Shown here one piece after another: positions 26,736 to 39,635 of a DNA stretch of 64,000 bases. Origin of the DNA: Agelas oroides (taxonomy: Eukaryota > Porifera > Demospongiae > Agelasida > Agelasidae); the NCBI GenBank assembly GCA_949130485.1, contig OX422189.1, positions 4,772,720 to 4,836,719 on the forward strand, read 5' to 3'. Both the position numbers and the translations under genes were made by a program. Position 1 is the stretch's first letter; each line of letters begins with the position of its first letter. The notes under the pieces are model-generated. The model ran no database searches. It had not been told where the DNA came from and saw only the letters and a list, made by a program, of their open reading frames with translations.

Positions 26736-29475
26736 GACACCATTAAACCCTACAAGACATTATGAGATACCATGAGACATCATCAGACACTATGAGATAT
26801 CATGACAAACCGTCAGACATTATGAGATTCATTGACATATTATTACATCTTATATGACACCATTAGACTTTTTGAGAGATCATGAGACACTACAAGACAT
26901 TAGGAGACATCATGAACTTCAAAAAGACACTGTGAGACATTATGAGACATCTTGAGACATTATTAGACACAATGAGAAAATATGAGACATCATGTGACAT
27001 TGAGACATCATAAGATATCATGAGACATCCTGAGACATTAAGAGACACCATGAAACATTGTAAGATAAAATAAGATGTTATGAGTCACTATATCATGAGA
27101 CATTATGAGATACCATCAGACATTATGGGACACCATGAAAGTGCACAAGACATTATGAGACATGATGAGACATGATGAGACATTGTGAAACATTATGAAG
27201 CACGATGAGACATTATGAGTCGCCAAGAGACATTACGAGATGTTATGAAACACTGTGAGACATCATGAGACACCATGAGATATTGAGACACCATGAGACA
27301 TCATGAGACACTGTGAGACATCATGAGACATCATGAGACACCAGGAGATATTATTATTATTATGATGAGAAACACGCCAACAATAGGCGCAGATACTACA
27401 GTTAGTGTTATTAATTAATTAAGACTCTTCGAAAACTCAGCAACAGTTTGTCCATTCTCAACCTGATATGGACCTAGTTGGATATACTTCAGAATATGCT
27501 CCCATTTCATATCACATTCAACCCTGTCATCCTTTGTGCAAATTGGACAAATCCATTCAAGGCGTGAGACACTATGAGACATTATGAGACACCATGAGAC
27601 ACCACAAGACATTATGAGACACCATAAGATATTACAAGACACCATGAGACATTATGAGACACTGTGAGAAATTATAAGACAGCGCGAAACATTATGAGGC
27701 ATCATGAGACACAATAAGACATAATTGGATATCATGGGACATCGTTAGACACAATAAGACATTGTGATATCATGAGACACAATAAGACATAATTGGATAC
27801 CATGGGACATAGACACAATAAGACATTGTGATATCATGAGACATTATGAGACGTCATGAGACACCACAACACATTATGAGACGTCATGAGACACCACAAC
27901 ACATTATGAGACATCATGAGAAACCACAACACATTATGAGACATTATAGACATAATGAGACATCGTGGGACATTTGCAGACATCATCAGACACTATGAAA
28001 CATTATGAGACATTACAAGACATTATAAGACACCATGCGACATCATAAGACGCCACGAGACATTATCAGACACTATGTGACATCATGAGACGCCATGAGA
28101 GATTATGAGATATCATAATACACTATGAGACACCATGAGACACTACAAGGCATTGAGACATTATAGACACCATGAGACACTACAAGACATTATGAGAGCT
28201 TATGAGACAGCCTGAAACATCATGAAACTCTGTGAGACATCATGAAAGATCGTGATACATTATTAGACACAATGAGACGTTATTGTATTATATTACTAGA
28301 AACCATGAGACACTATGAGACACCGTGAGATACTACAAGAAATTATGAGACATTTTGAGACATCATAGGACATTCTGAGACACCAAGAGACATTATGAGA
28401 CACCATGAGACATTACGAGACATGAGACATTGTGAGACACAATGAGACAGTGTAAGACACCATTAGACTTTATGAGAGATAATGAGACACCATGAGACAT
28501 TACGAGACACTGTGAGATTCTAAAAGCCGTTTTGAGACATTATGATCTCGAGACATCATGAGGCATCATGAGACATTATTAGTCACCATGAGAGAAGATG
28601 AGACATCATGAGATATAATTCATTATGACACATTAAGAGACACCATGAGACATCAGGAGACACCATGAAACATAAGACAAAATAAGATGTTATGAGTCAT
28701 TATGAGACATGACACATTATGAGACATCATCAGACATTATGAGACACCAAGAAACAGCACAAGACATATGAGACATGGTGAGACAATATGAGACAACACG
28801 AAACACGTACCATAAGACATGAGTCACCATAAAATATTGAGAGATAACGTGAGACATTATGAGACACCGTATATCATGAGACATTGTGAGATACTGTGAG
28901 ACATCATGAGACACCACAAGATTTATAAGACAGTGTCAGATATTATGAGACCGCGAGACATTATGAGATACCATGAGACATTGTGAGACACTGTGAGACG
29001 TCGACATCATGAGACTTCATGAGATTTATAAGACAGTGTCAGACATTATGACACCATGAGACATTATGAGAGAACGTAATACATTATGAGACACCATGTG
29101 ATATTGAGACACATGAAACATTGAGACTCCATGCACAAAACATTGAGACACCATGAAACATTATGAGACACCGTGAGACATTATGAACCATTATGAGACA
29201 TTGAGACACGAAGAGACATAATGAGACACCATAAGACACCATGAGACAAGGTAAGAAAATATGTAAGACACCCGATGCACCACAACACACAACGTTATGA
29301 GACTCCACAAGGCACCATGAGACACCATTAGACACCATAAGACACACCATAAGACATTATGAGACACCATAAAAGACCATGGAACACCATAAGACACCAT
29401 AAGACACAATGAGACAACATAAGACACCATGAGACACAATGAGACAACATAAGACACCATGGAACACATAAGACA
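26736..29475. repeat. 10-bp GAGACAYYAT satellite, about 2.5 kb
   Basis: The unit GAGACAYYAT (for example GAGACACCAT, GAGACATTAT) repeats with base changes and 1-2 base slips throughout. It is interrupted by the LINE fragment at 27347-27565. Short open frames reading MVSHDVSQ-like peptides on the minus strand are by-products of the repeat. Confidence 0.95.
27347..27565 (-). mobile_element. LINE 3'-end fragment inside the satellite
   Basis: Read on the minus strand it codes EWICPICTKDDRVECDMKWE... to AEFSKSLN and a stop, then an AT-rich tail, a GCGCC-TATTGTT-GGCGT hairpin, GTTTCTCATC, and a (TAA)n tail. The same hairpin and tail end the LINE at 56649. Its coding part is not similar to that copy, so it is a related but distinct element or carries captured sequence. 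Confidence 0.65.
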
Positions 29476-29781
29476 TGCCCCCAGACCGCCCTAGCTGGTG
29501 CACTACACACCACTCATAATGACGTAAGCAACTTTGGTACTCACCAGTTCTTTGGCTACTTATGCACCCTGGCTATGCCACTGGTGAGAACAATACAGAA
29601 AGACCATGGGAACAGTGCGGGAGTAACCTTCAATGTAGTAGTACTGTGAAGGGGGTTCGTAATGTTTCCCCCTCAAGAGGTGGACACTCTCACTGCAACA
29701 CAATTCTATACTTACATATGCAATCACACTTCAGCGTGACCACCTACATTTTGCTGAAACCCTAACTATAACTGCACTGCT
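29476..29781. other. No gene recognised
   Basis: Unique sequence between the satellite and the start of the duplicated segment. Confidence 0.4.
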
Positions 29782-30079
29782 AAGGGTGATGTTGGGATAT
29801 TGCGAATGTAAGTACAGGAAGTGACCACTCCCAAATTTAGTACACAAATGCAATGACAAGAGATACAGGAGCATGTGTCCCAATACAAAATGACCGCAAT
29901 CTCAACCACTTTACAACTGTCACACAAGTTAAGGGTGATGTTGGGATATTGCGAATGTAAGTACAGGAAGTGACCACTCCCAAATTTAGTACACAAATGC
30001 AATGACAAGAGATACAGGAGCATGTGTCCCAATATAAAATGACTGCAATCTCAACCACTTTACAACTGTCACACAAGTT
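29782..30079. repeat. 149-bp tandem duplication, two units
   Basis: AAGGGTGATGTTGGGATATT begins both copies (29782 and 29931); they differ at only a few bases. A single copy starts unit C near 40833. Confidence 0.93.
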
Positions 30080-30388
30080 TTAGCTAAGTGAAGGGGAATG
30101 TGGTGTACTCACCAATATTATTTGTTAATTGTGTTGTGTAATTTTGTGTTATGTCATTGCATGCATGTTGTACACGTGCAGGTGAACACGTGTTGTGCAT
30201 GCATGTGTGTATTAATACCTCTCCCTGTTGTATATTTTCAATGAGTTGTAAAGTGATACGTGTGACTTTGACTTTCAAAGCTATGTAAGTAGCTGTGTAT
30301 ATATACAAGAGAATGTTGTCACAAGTGCAAGTTTACGTGCAGTAAGTAGTTAGCATTTACAATGACAGTGAAATGAGTTTGGCATACT

Positions 30389-30586
30389 CTACGTAAGGAA
30401 GGTTTTAGCTGAACGACTGCCAGTAATGATCTGCATCAGCCTGATTCTATGAAGTTTTGAGGAAATCCCCAAGTCATTCTCAAGACTTTGTTCATCCAAC
30501 TCACTGAGGATCTCACCATCAATGCACTCCCTTGCGACTGTCTCCTTGTACTGCCCTAAGTTCATTGCCTCAAAGAGCCTCTGGAT
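30389..30586 (-). CDS. SAM-domain exon of copy B
   Basis: 198 bp, ends IITGSRSAKTFLT and TAG. Nearly identical to the exon of copy C. It lies 2.1 kb from its upstream exon. Confidence 0.85.
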   Translation of the reverse strand: MQRLFEAMNLGQYKETVARECIDGEILSELDEQSLENDLGISSKLHRIRLMQIITGSRSAKTFLT

Positions 30587-33500
30587 CTGGTGTGGACAAA
30601 ATGTAGGGTTACACAGCTATCTTAGTGGCACCATCTTAACTTAGTCACATTCATTTGCATGATTATATTACCTATAAAGCCAACCAAAATTAATGGTTCT
30701 GTGCTCATTTAACTGTCCATTTTCTATTTTGTTTCCTTTCCACTTTGGGTGTAATTTAACAGCACTGTTCAGTGGCGGATCTAGAAATTTAGAAAGGGGG
30801 GTTCAGTGACTGCGCGCGAAGCGCGCCGGAAATTTTTGGGTTACCACGCCCACTTTCGGTCACGTGAACGCATTCATACACAATATAGCTGGAAGGCCGA
30901 ACCGAGGGGTCCGTCACAAAAGAAATCTCGTACACTGTCCGACAGTGTTGTTTTAGAATAATTTTAGTATGGCCTTTTTAAAATTTAGTTAACCAAAACT
31001 ATACAACTAACTAAAATTTTTTGCTAAGCTGGGAACTATAACTAAAATATCCAAGAACATACAAGAAGAAACCTGTCGGCAGAAATCCAAACTGAAATCC
31101 AGAAATCCACTGTGAAATCCACTCTGAAATCCGAAGTCCACGTGAAATCCAGTGGATTTCGAAATCTCGTACGCCGAGGCGCGCCGTGGCGGACCCCTCG
31201 GGCCGAACTGAATGTCTCGAAGCAACTCTAGGCCTAGTCAAACGTCTGGAGATCAGTAAGGAACTGATACGTGAGTGTGTAACTGTGCCTGGTTGTTGTT
31301 GCTACATGCCACTGCTGCATAATCATTTGATGGACTCGTGCAGTTATGTACGCAAAATACATTACTAGCCGCCAAAGGGGGGTGCATTTGCACCCCCCTT
31401 ACCCCCCCTAAATCCGCCACTGCTGTTGGTGGGCTGGGTTTCGGCAATGATTGTTTGGCTAAATTAAGTCTACACTAGCAGGTTTGGCAAAGCTTTCTTT
31501 CCAAAATATGCCTCAAAGTTATGCCATTATTAATTCAAAAAATGACTACCATTCCTAGTGTGGATAGTTAATAGGATAAAAGTAATAATTGAGTTTTTTG
31601 CTTGGTCTTTTCCATAGATCAATTTGTGAGCAAGGCTACTTATTTAGTCTGCCTCGCACTGCTTGTGTCTAAAAAGAATTAGACTATGGTATGCATAATA
31701 TGCTTTGATCTTTTGAAGTTAATTAGGTATTTAAAATCAAGCAATTACTCCCGGGCAGGTCATTAAATGCTGTTTAGAAACCCAAGGTCATTAAAATGCT
31801 GTTTAGAAACCTAAGAACTTTTTTGTTGTTTTGCAATGGAAGGGCCGATTCTCCCCTGGCCTCACCAGGAGAGCTACTGCCAGCACTGTATAGAGCGCTC
31901 GTACTGTACTGAGTACTAGCACAACAGCCAAAGTGTCACACAAATCTCGAGTTTTATTCGTGCAGCTGTAGTTCTTACTTGGTGTGTGGAACCACGCACA
32001 GTTGGACAGCTTCCCATCAGCTAGCCACTATCCTGACGGATGCCGACGATAATTTCACTTGCCAGGCGGTTGATCCAGGGATAGCGCTAGGACCAGTTTG
32101 TATTCGACGAGTCGTTGCCGCCACTCCCAGCGGAACTGGGATGCTAGGCGTTCAACTGCCAGCTCGGACCATTGTTTCATGGTCGCCAGCTTCCGAGAGC
32201 GGCTAGGTAGCAAGCTAGCTGCCCATCGGCATCATGGCCGAGCACCAGCAGCATCTTGGTTTCAAGTCGACGCGGGCGAAAGGCCTTTCGTCATCGATCC
32301 GACTCTGCCTCGACTGTAGAGCTGTTTCGGGGATCCTTTAGTGGCCTAAGCGTACTCAAATTCATCCTTTTCCAGTCAAAAAGCAGCAGCAACGCACAGC
32401 AACACCAGCTTCGTCGATTCAAAAATTCAAAAATGCAATACCGGAAACAGAAACCGCTTACATAATCCGCCCACGCACTATGGTATGAACCGTAGTATAT
32501 CGCGCGAATCATACTACAAATTCGCGCCCACAGTCTCGCGCCCATAGTCTAAGTCGGTTATTGCACTATGCCTCGGCTCTACGTTGTTTATAGAAACCTT
32601 CGCGATGTTACATAATCACCTCGGGCTTCGCCCTCGTTGATTATGTAACATCCCTCAGGTTTCTAAAACAGCGTAGAGCCTCGTCATAGTGCAATAACCT
32701 ATACTTAGCATCGGGGCTTTCTTACCTGTGTGATGTCCAGTGAATGCAAGTACTGTTTGTTTTCCTGGTTTGGAGACGTGCTGCTGCTACTTTTCTCCAT
32801 TGCAGCAGATTCCAAATTTAGGTTCTGGACTTGGCTATCTAAGGACTGGAGCTTCTGCGTCTCTTGCTCTAAAGTAGACTGCATGTCATTCAGATGCTGA
32901 ATCGGCTCATGTTTCTTGCTCTGCCTTTCGAGAAGGCTCACTAGAGCTTGAAGAGGCTCTGCTGTGGGGTGAAAGTGCACATACGAATCATCACCCAACT
33001 TTGATGTGGGTTTGGCACTCACATCTGGTTTCTCAGTCTGAACAACAAAAGCTGGTTTTGGTGATGGTTTCAAGCCTTTGGGAGGAACTTTTGGTTTCCC
33101 TTGTGGATACATGTTTTCTACTGCTTCATACTGCGCGGATGACGATTGTAAGGGCTTTTTAGAAGCACCTGCTATGGAGCCAGATGGCTGTTGTTTGGGT
33201 TTCACAGGAAAATTTGTCCACCTTCTAGCTTGGCTGATGTGTCTCTCACCAAATTCTAACTCACCTGGTAGAGATTCATACACATGTTGTGATTCACTCT
33301 CTTTTGAGGGCAAATGAGCTTCTGCTAATGAGGGCCGTTCTTCCCCACTCAGTGCTGATTTGAAAAGGTGGACTGTTGGTGAAGGAATTGGTAGAGAAAA
33401 TTTGTCAGCAATGGAAGATTCTAGCTCTACTCCTACCATTTCTTGGCCTTTCTGAACTTCAGCATAGAGCAGTGACTGCAGTCTGGCTGCACGAGCAGAC

Positions 33501-34768
33501 CTCATTTCTCTCAGATACTTGAGCTTGCTTGGATGAAACTCTCTCATGATACGCTTCGTGTCATCACAGAGAAGCTGTGCTTCCTGAGTGCTAGGTGACT
33601 CCAGGATGGCTACTTCCACATTGGCAAGGTGATCTGCTAGTGGAATATCGAGCAAAGTTCCTATTTCAGAACCTTCACAAGCTGTTTCCCTGCTAAATGA
33701 AGCAACAAGGGATGTCTCAACCTTACTTTCAGCGATGAGGATGGGACCTGACAGAATGGAACTTGGAAACACTTTGGCAGTAGCAAGAGTGGTGACTGTT
33801 TCATCGATAAACATGACTGCCTTACATGGTATGCAGGTGAGAATATCTGGGAGATGTAGGCGAATGAGGGAAGGCTTGGTGGAGAAGCGACCTTTACAGT
33901 TGGCTTGGAGAACCTTCACACTATTTCTCGTGAAGCTGAATACTTTCAGGACTGCCTTCCCACGCATCTCAATAGATTGAATTTTAAGGATTTCATTTTT
34001 CTGCACCGAAGAGCTCTCATCTGCTCCCCGGAAAGCTTTCATAGCACAAACCACTTTTGGAAGAACTTTTAGTGCCATGATGTCTGAAGCTTTATGGAAT
34101 GTGGTTCCATCCATGCTCTCCTGTTCGTTAAAAACCAGACCAAATTGAAGAATCGACGCAAGAGGAACACTGTACATAGTTCCCTGTGTATCCTTGATGG
34201 TGACAACTTTCTGGTGTTTTACAAAATGGACATTGTAAAGGTCATCTGTGATCAGTTCCAAATCTTCACTTTGACCATAGTAGCCACGTATAACTTTGAC
34301 ACGTGCAGGAAGAGACTTGGAGTGCTTTCGTACAAATTGTTGAAGCGAAACACTTGTTGAAAAAGACACTTTGCCTTCTGAATTAACTGAATTTTGACCT
34401 TCTGAATATTCACCTTCTGCTGATGCTCTACCACTGTGTAGCATAGATATCCCACCATAAGAAGGATTCAACTCACTGTAAATATCATCAGAAGTGTCTC
34501 CTTCACACACTTCAGGAAATTTGTGTACAGTTTCAGTGATGTTGCCATGATTTGCCCTTTGTGGTGACATTAGTCTCGTAGAAGCAATACTTGGTACTAC
34601 GGTGGCAGTGGTTACGTGCCTTACTGCTGGTGGGAGTCCGTGACCTCCATGGATGCTGGAGTAACGTTGACGTCCTTTGGTGGAATGGAGTGGTGAGCTG
34701 GAATAGCTTACACTTCTTGGACGTGGTAGAGGAGGAGGAGGTTTCTTGGCATATGGTTTTGGATTCAT
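30389..34768 (-). CDS. CABIT-SAM adaptor, GAREM-like, copy B
   Basis: Coding exons 34768-32726 and 30586-30389, phase 0, donor CAG/GTAAGA, acceptor CCAG/ATCCAG; 746 residues. Order as in copy A: KKPPPPLP near the start, CABIT module, Pro/Tyr-rich linker (HVYESLPGE, YEAVENMYPQ, PKVPPKG), coiled coil, SAM. The N-terminal linker holds DDIYSELNPSY, a possible phosphotyrosine site, and a short insert SEGQNSVNSEGK absent from the others. The intron is 2.1 kb, against 454 bp in copy C, because two elements inserted (30770-31422 and 31683-32708). Both splice sites are intact, so the gene could still be expressed. The start matches the first Met shared by all copies. Confidence 0.82.
30770..31422. mobile_element. 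CAGTGGCGGATC element with 5-bp target duplication
   Basis: 653 bp, ends CAGTGGCGGATCTAGA and (inverse) CAGTGGCGGATTTAGG. CTGTT flanks both sides. The empty site is seen in unit C at about 41851. The interior holds about nine GAAATCCA phrases. The termini suggest a hAT-like element with unusual 5-bp duplications; no transposase is left. A second copy is at 49450. Confidence 0.88.
31683..32708. mobile_element. 1.03-kb insertion in the intron of copy B
   Basis: Absent from copy C, where AAGAACTAG runs directly into CATCAGAAC. TTAG flanks the insertion in B. It is GC-richer than the intron. It ends with a long hairpin (32557-32703) pairing GGTTATTGCACTATG and GCTCTACG with their inverses. Class unknown. 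Confidence 0.65.
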
Positions 34769-34827
34769 GTGCATTCCTGGATTTGTTTGTGGATATGGAC
34801 GTACGATGCATTTTAGTTCCCACACTA

Positions 34828-35257
34828 CACTGCACAAAACTGCTTGGTTAAAATGACCACGAGTGAAGGTTACTGCAGTTTCAGGGTTCATTGGACAGGT
34901 AATTAAAAAACCAAAAACACAATTATCATCAATCAACCCCCTCACAATCCATCAAAGTTCTAAGACCAAGCTGAGACACCTGTCTGCTAGCCAATACATA
35001 CCATCCATCTGCATCCATCTACTGGCTATTATCTGGTTCAGAACCAGATAATAGCCAGCAGGTGGATGCACAAGAACTGTCTGTGCTAGCTCTTTGAAGC
35101 CAGATGGAATTATGAGGGGGTTGATGGATGATAATTGTGTTTGGATTTTGGAATTCCTTTAATCATACTACCCACCTGTTCAATGAACCTTGAAACTGCA
35201 GCAACCATGCACTTGTGGTCATTTTAATTTTGCAGTGATATATATATATATATATAC
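34828..35257. mobile_element. Foldback element with perfect central palindrome
   Basis: Inserted in unit B; unit C reads CACACTA directly into CCTTATGATTACC. The two halves are inverse copies for about 190 bp (AAAATGACCACGAGTG, ACTGCAGTTTCAGGGTTCAT). The centre is a perfect palindrome, CTGGCTATTATCTGGTTC and its inverse at 35027-35064. A (TA)n run lies at the right edge. Confidence 0.75.
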
Positions 35258-35310
35258 CCTTATGATTACCGGTTGCATGATGTCACTACTTGCACAGTCT
35301 ATAATTACAT

Positions 35311-35358
35311 ACATTGAACCCTCACAGATATGCGTACATATCTGTGAGGGTTCAATGT
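35311..35358. repeat. Palindrome upstream of copy B
   Basis: ACATTGAACCCTCACAGATA and TG, a 4-base loop, then the exact inverse: 22-bp arms. The same structure stands at the matching place upstream of copy C. Confidence 0.88.
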
Positions 35359-36161
35359 ATCAACATGGATTTTGTAATCCATGACAGTCAAGATGGCAGA
35401 TCAAATATATCACTGTAGCCATGCAGATAAATGTGTCCTTGCAACTGCATGTGTACATGCAAGTGCATGTGCCTTTGGAAATGTAGCAACTCAGTGGACT
35501 TCATTGCCAAAATGGTGCTATATATAAGAGAAACACTTCATGTAGAAACCACTGGCCAACTAATGTGGTTACTTTACAGTAGTGGTGGCCAAGATGTTTA
35601 TAGATGCCGGATTCACAGTGGACCAAAAGTTCCAGGTTCTGGGCACACTAGCTGCAGAGACATAATTCTTTTCAGCAGCCTTTGAAAAACATTTGTATTC
35701 ATCAGAACGAACCATCTGTTCCTGGAAATTTCTTAACACCAATTGTGCTATTGGTGTGTTCTATACAGACAGTAACACACACACATATGTACACACACAC
35801 ATGCGCTGCAAAAACAAAGTTGTTATTTGAGTAAGTATTTGGTTACTATGCAGTGAGTAGCCTTCCCATGCTGAAGTAATCAATAAAGTAAAATTTCTGT
35901 TCATGAGTGACCTTTACTAGCCTCCCACGAAATATCTTACATTCTTTAAAATCAGCACCAGAATGATAGCCACACAACTGTAGTGAACCAATTACTCAAA
36001 CTTGCTTTGATCGTGACACCTGAGCTGAAGGCAATGGAAACTACTAGTAGTAGTACCTTCTCACAAGTAACATGGGAACAATCTGCAGCCAAGAAACCAA
36101 TTTACTTTTAACATCATATCTTTGCAGGTTTGAGTATGTTTGTCTCTCCCTCAGTTTTTTC
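35359..36161. other. No gene recognised; 5' side of copy B
   Basis: Conserved in order with 44311-45223 of unit C. Near 35585 a TGGCCAAGATG...CAGGTTCTGG phrase resembles a tRNA-derived SINE head (A and B boxes), but it is too short to call. Confidence 0.35.
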
Positions 36162-36962
36162 GGTATCTTCCCACTTCGTCAATTCCCACTTTGTCAATTC
36201 CCACTTCGTCAATTCCCATTTGGTCAACTTCCCACTTCGTCAATTCCCATTTGGTCAATTCCCATTTGGTCAATGTTGACAAAGTGGGAATTGACTATAT
36301 GAACTAGATGTTGGGATGTGGTTGACTGTGTGACGGATGTACTGACCATTATACACAGCATGCACCATGAAGAGCTGATAGAACAACTGGCCTTGAAAGT
36401 TCTATCTATATAGATGGTTTCAGCTTCGCAGAATTCGAACTTCTCTAAATTGCCAACTGTTGCAAAGGGAACAAGGCAGTTTTGATCATTTTGCCCAGTG
36501 TCCACTAGAAGGAAGTCCTCCTAAGGGGCTGTTCGAGTCCACTCTCCCCTGAACTCAATCTCTTCTCGTATTTGAGGCAATGTTGGAAACCTCTGAAGCC
36601 TGCTGCGATAGAGCGATGACTTAAGGTTTTGAAATGAAGACAAATTGACAGCTGTTTCATCACGCCCAGGGCCACCATACAGTTTTGTCATCTCCTGACA
36701 GTAGATTTGACTGATGCGCTAAAAAATTCACTGATCTATAACAGTGGTTAAAAGTATATAAATTGGTAAATCTTCCCACTTCGTCAACTTCCCACTTCGT
36801 CAATTCCTACTTTGTCAATTCCCACTTTGTCAACATTGACCAAATGGGAATTGACAAAGTGGGAATTGACGAATTGGGAAGTTGACCAAATGGGAATTGA
36901 TGAAGTGGGAATTGACAAAGTGGGAATTGACAAAGTGGGAATTGACGAAGTGGGAATAAACC
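36162..36962 (-). mobile_element. MULE relic with palindromic 15-bp terminal arrays
   Basis: 801 bp, flanked by GTTTTTTC on both sides (36154-36161 and 36963-36970), with the empty site in unit C at 45216-45223. Both ends are arrays of the 15-mer TTCCCACTTCGTCAA and its inverse. The middle, read on the minus strand, codes GQNDQNCLVPFATVGNLEKF, then EFCEAETIYIDRTFKA, which matches the MULE transposase pattern (LIFAT..NL..L..A..W..DGTFK) in fragmentary form. The 8-bp duplication fits the Mutator superfamily (8-11 bp). Confidence 0.8.
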
Positions 36963-37506
36963 GTTTTTTCAAAGCGTGTAGCAACAATAACAGTCAAGAG
37001 TTATAAAAGTGTGTAATTATTGCAATCCTGTTGTAAGTGCTTGCAAAGGTAATGCACATGCAAAAATTTGATATGTAACATTCTTATCATGTCCCTGCAC
37101 TTAGCTATAACAGCATTCCTTATTAGTTACAAAGCAATACAATATATTTCCTTGCTAGCGCTCATCCACAAATTGGCAACATTCGTGCACATAGACTACC
37201 ATAATATATTCCCTGGGGAAAAACTACTTGGTTAAAATAACCTCTGAGTGGTTACTCAAGTTTCATGGTCACGTAACTGGTGAGTACTATACAGAGAATT
37301 CACAAACATGCCAATCATCATCCTCTCAGACTTCAGATATATAATGACTATTGTTGCTGTAAGGGTCTTGACAAAGCCATAGCAAAGCAAGGAGCACTTG
37401 TCTGTGGTAGCTCTTTGTTTCTTAATAAAACCTGGTGGAATTGTGAGGGGCAGACAGTAACGGAATCAAATAATAGCCAGCACGCAGATGGACCATAAGA
37501 ATTAGT

Positions 37507-37734
37507 ATACCTTAAGGGCACTATTGATTGCGGGTATTTAATTTAGCGATTTTAGCAAATACCAGTAACCCATTTTTCGCTAAAAATTGTACTCACCGAT
37601 ATTAAATTCATTGCTACGCTACATTCATCCAATAACTAGATTAAAATGTTAAAATCGCTAAAATGAATACCCGCTAAATCCACTATTTTCCGAAACCGCT
37701 AAAATTTGTACTCATTAATAATAGTAACCCTAAG
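37507..37734. mobile_element. CCTTARGG MITE, 228 bp
   Basis: CCTTAAGGGCACTATTGATT at left and (inverse) CCTTAGGGTTACTATTATTA at right. The inner sequence also pairs (GGGTATTTAATTTAGCG with CGCTAAAATGAATACCC). Absent from unit C. Flanking TATA may be the target duplication. Confidence 0.6.
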
Positions 37735-37767
37735 GTATATACATGCATGCATGCACCTCTGTAAAAA

Positions 37768-38180
37768 TTGAAGGTTGATTTAACCTAAGAAATGTCATCT
37801 CAGTTGCAGTCTGAATTCATCCAGGTCCAGGCGGTTGCCCACTTCCTTTCGCCAGGGTTTTGCACCCCTTGTCCAGTGAGAGTTTCTAGCGAATTAGGCT
37901 GCAAATGAAATTTTGTAATTGCATATTTCTGCCAGAAGGGAGTGGAACTCAGGCTATATTCATGTGTTATTGGATGAACTCTGAAAAATATTCATGCACT
38001 ATGGGCTAACTTTTGGGTAGTACCGGTATTTATGTAACTTTTACACTCTATTCATGCCTTACTGGAACTTTGAGTAGCAATGGCTGTAACACTACACTGT
38101 GGTAAAAGTGGGAGGCAGTTTAGGCCAAGGTCCTGCAACTGAGCTAACCCATCTTGGGTTAAATCGACTTCTAGTTTTTA
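37768..38180. mobile_element. Foldback MITE, GTTGATTTAACC ends
   Basis: GAAGGTTGATTTAACCTAAG...CTCAGTTGCAG pairs with CTGCAACTGAG...CTTGGGTTAAATCGACTTC at the right. Absent from unit C. Confidence 0.55.
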
Positions 38181-38199
38181 TTCAGTTATGTGTATTAGT

Positions 38200-39464
38200 T
38201 AGCAGACAAGTGTCTATGCTAGCTCTTTGCTTGATGGAATTTTGAGGTGGATGATGGATGGTGATTAATATATTATACTGACCCGTTCAATGAATCCTGA
38301 AACTGGAGTAACAATTAGACAAACCACACGTAGCACCATAGTAATGACGTAGGCAGGAGTAAACGACATTGTCTATGAGCATGGTGGTTAGCGCTGCCAC
38401 AAATTTGGGATGAACATGCGCGTCGGCCCACTGTAAAAAAGGAAAGGTTGTTTTGACTCAATTTGGTTATCTCAGTTTCCTCTTACTTGTCTACATTGTT
38501 AAATACAGTGGAGTCCCACTGCCTACTTTAGATTCCAAACAGATTAAGAACTTGATTAGGCTTTCCAGAACATTAGCAATGTCATGGGAGAATACTTTGC
38601 TAATGAAATTGTCCAATCATGTGGAAAATGGTAGGAAACTGAGGTAACTGCAATGGGTTAAAACTACCTACTTTTTCTTAGTACCGAACAAAACTTCCTA
38701 AACTATGTATACTATGTAGGCTTTGACATAATTTTTGTAGTGTTACCAGTAGAAGGTTGTTACAGCATTTTGCGTTGACCTTGTACTGGCTGAGACAAAC
38801 CGCCTTCACATGTAGCTAATGACAGGCCCACCTATACTACAGTGTGTAGTGTGAATTCCTAATTGTTTTGTGGTTGTACGTTCTTATATTGCCGCGATGG
38901 TCAACGCAAAAAAAACGCTGTTATTTCCTTTGTCAGTACAAAGTTTTAATAGGGCACACTTTTCAGCTACAGTAGCATATCAGAACAAAACAAAACAAAC
39001 GAATTAAAGTATTTTACTCAAAACTACAACCTGTAAAAGCTATAGCTATAGCTGTAAAAGGGAATTGCGGGTAATTCGGAACAGGGGGTTACTTCGAAAC
39101 ACTTACTGTTTCTACTGCTTCCAAGGGAGGTAAGTCTTCTAAATACGTCAGCATTCACCAGACCATGCGTAGAAGCAAACCCACCGAGACTCCTGATGAA
39201 ACAGTATGATCTTGGCCCTGAGCGCACGTGCTGTAAGGCTAACGTTACGCGGAAATACATAAACGACGGCAACAAATAACGCAAAAAATTCAACATCAAT
39301 AGATTTGTCTAAATGGACTACTGCAGGAGGTCAATAGCAGGTCAGTTGTTGTGTCCAAGTGGTGGTAATAGCTGTAGAGGAGGTAAAAGCAATAGAGTAG
39401 ATGCTGCTGCTATTGAGGTGACACCAAGTATATGGGTTTATGACTATTAGCTATATCAGAATTT
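38200..39464. other. No gene recognised; shared with unit C
   Basis: Aligns with 45715-47255 apart from the insertion at 45898 in unit C. Short open frames are not conserved in frame between the two units, which argues against coding. Confidence 0.5.
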
Positions 39465-39598
39465 ACAGACCTTGATACCTTGCTGAAACTGTCTTCCTTA
39501 CCTATCCATATCCCAGGTTTTTCAGTGATACAAATTTTTCATGCTAATCAAAATGTGTGGAAAATACCAGAGGCGTAGGAAAGACTTTTTGATTGGGT

Positions 39599-39635
<37 letters not shown>

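Noticed and set aside
27570..29513. Several frames coding MVSHDVSQ- or CLIMSHD-like repeats
   Set aside because: By-products of the 10-bp satellite; frame changes with each slip.
38453..38647. 64-codon plus-strand frame as an exon
   Set aside because: The corresponding region is not preserved in the other tandem unit.
39600..39631. 32-base poly-G run as a functional G-quadruplex
   Set aside because: Sits inside a transposon insertion and homopolymer length is unreliable in assemblies.
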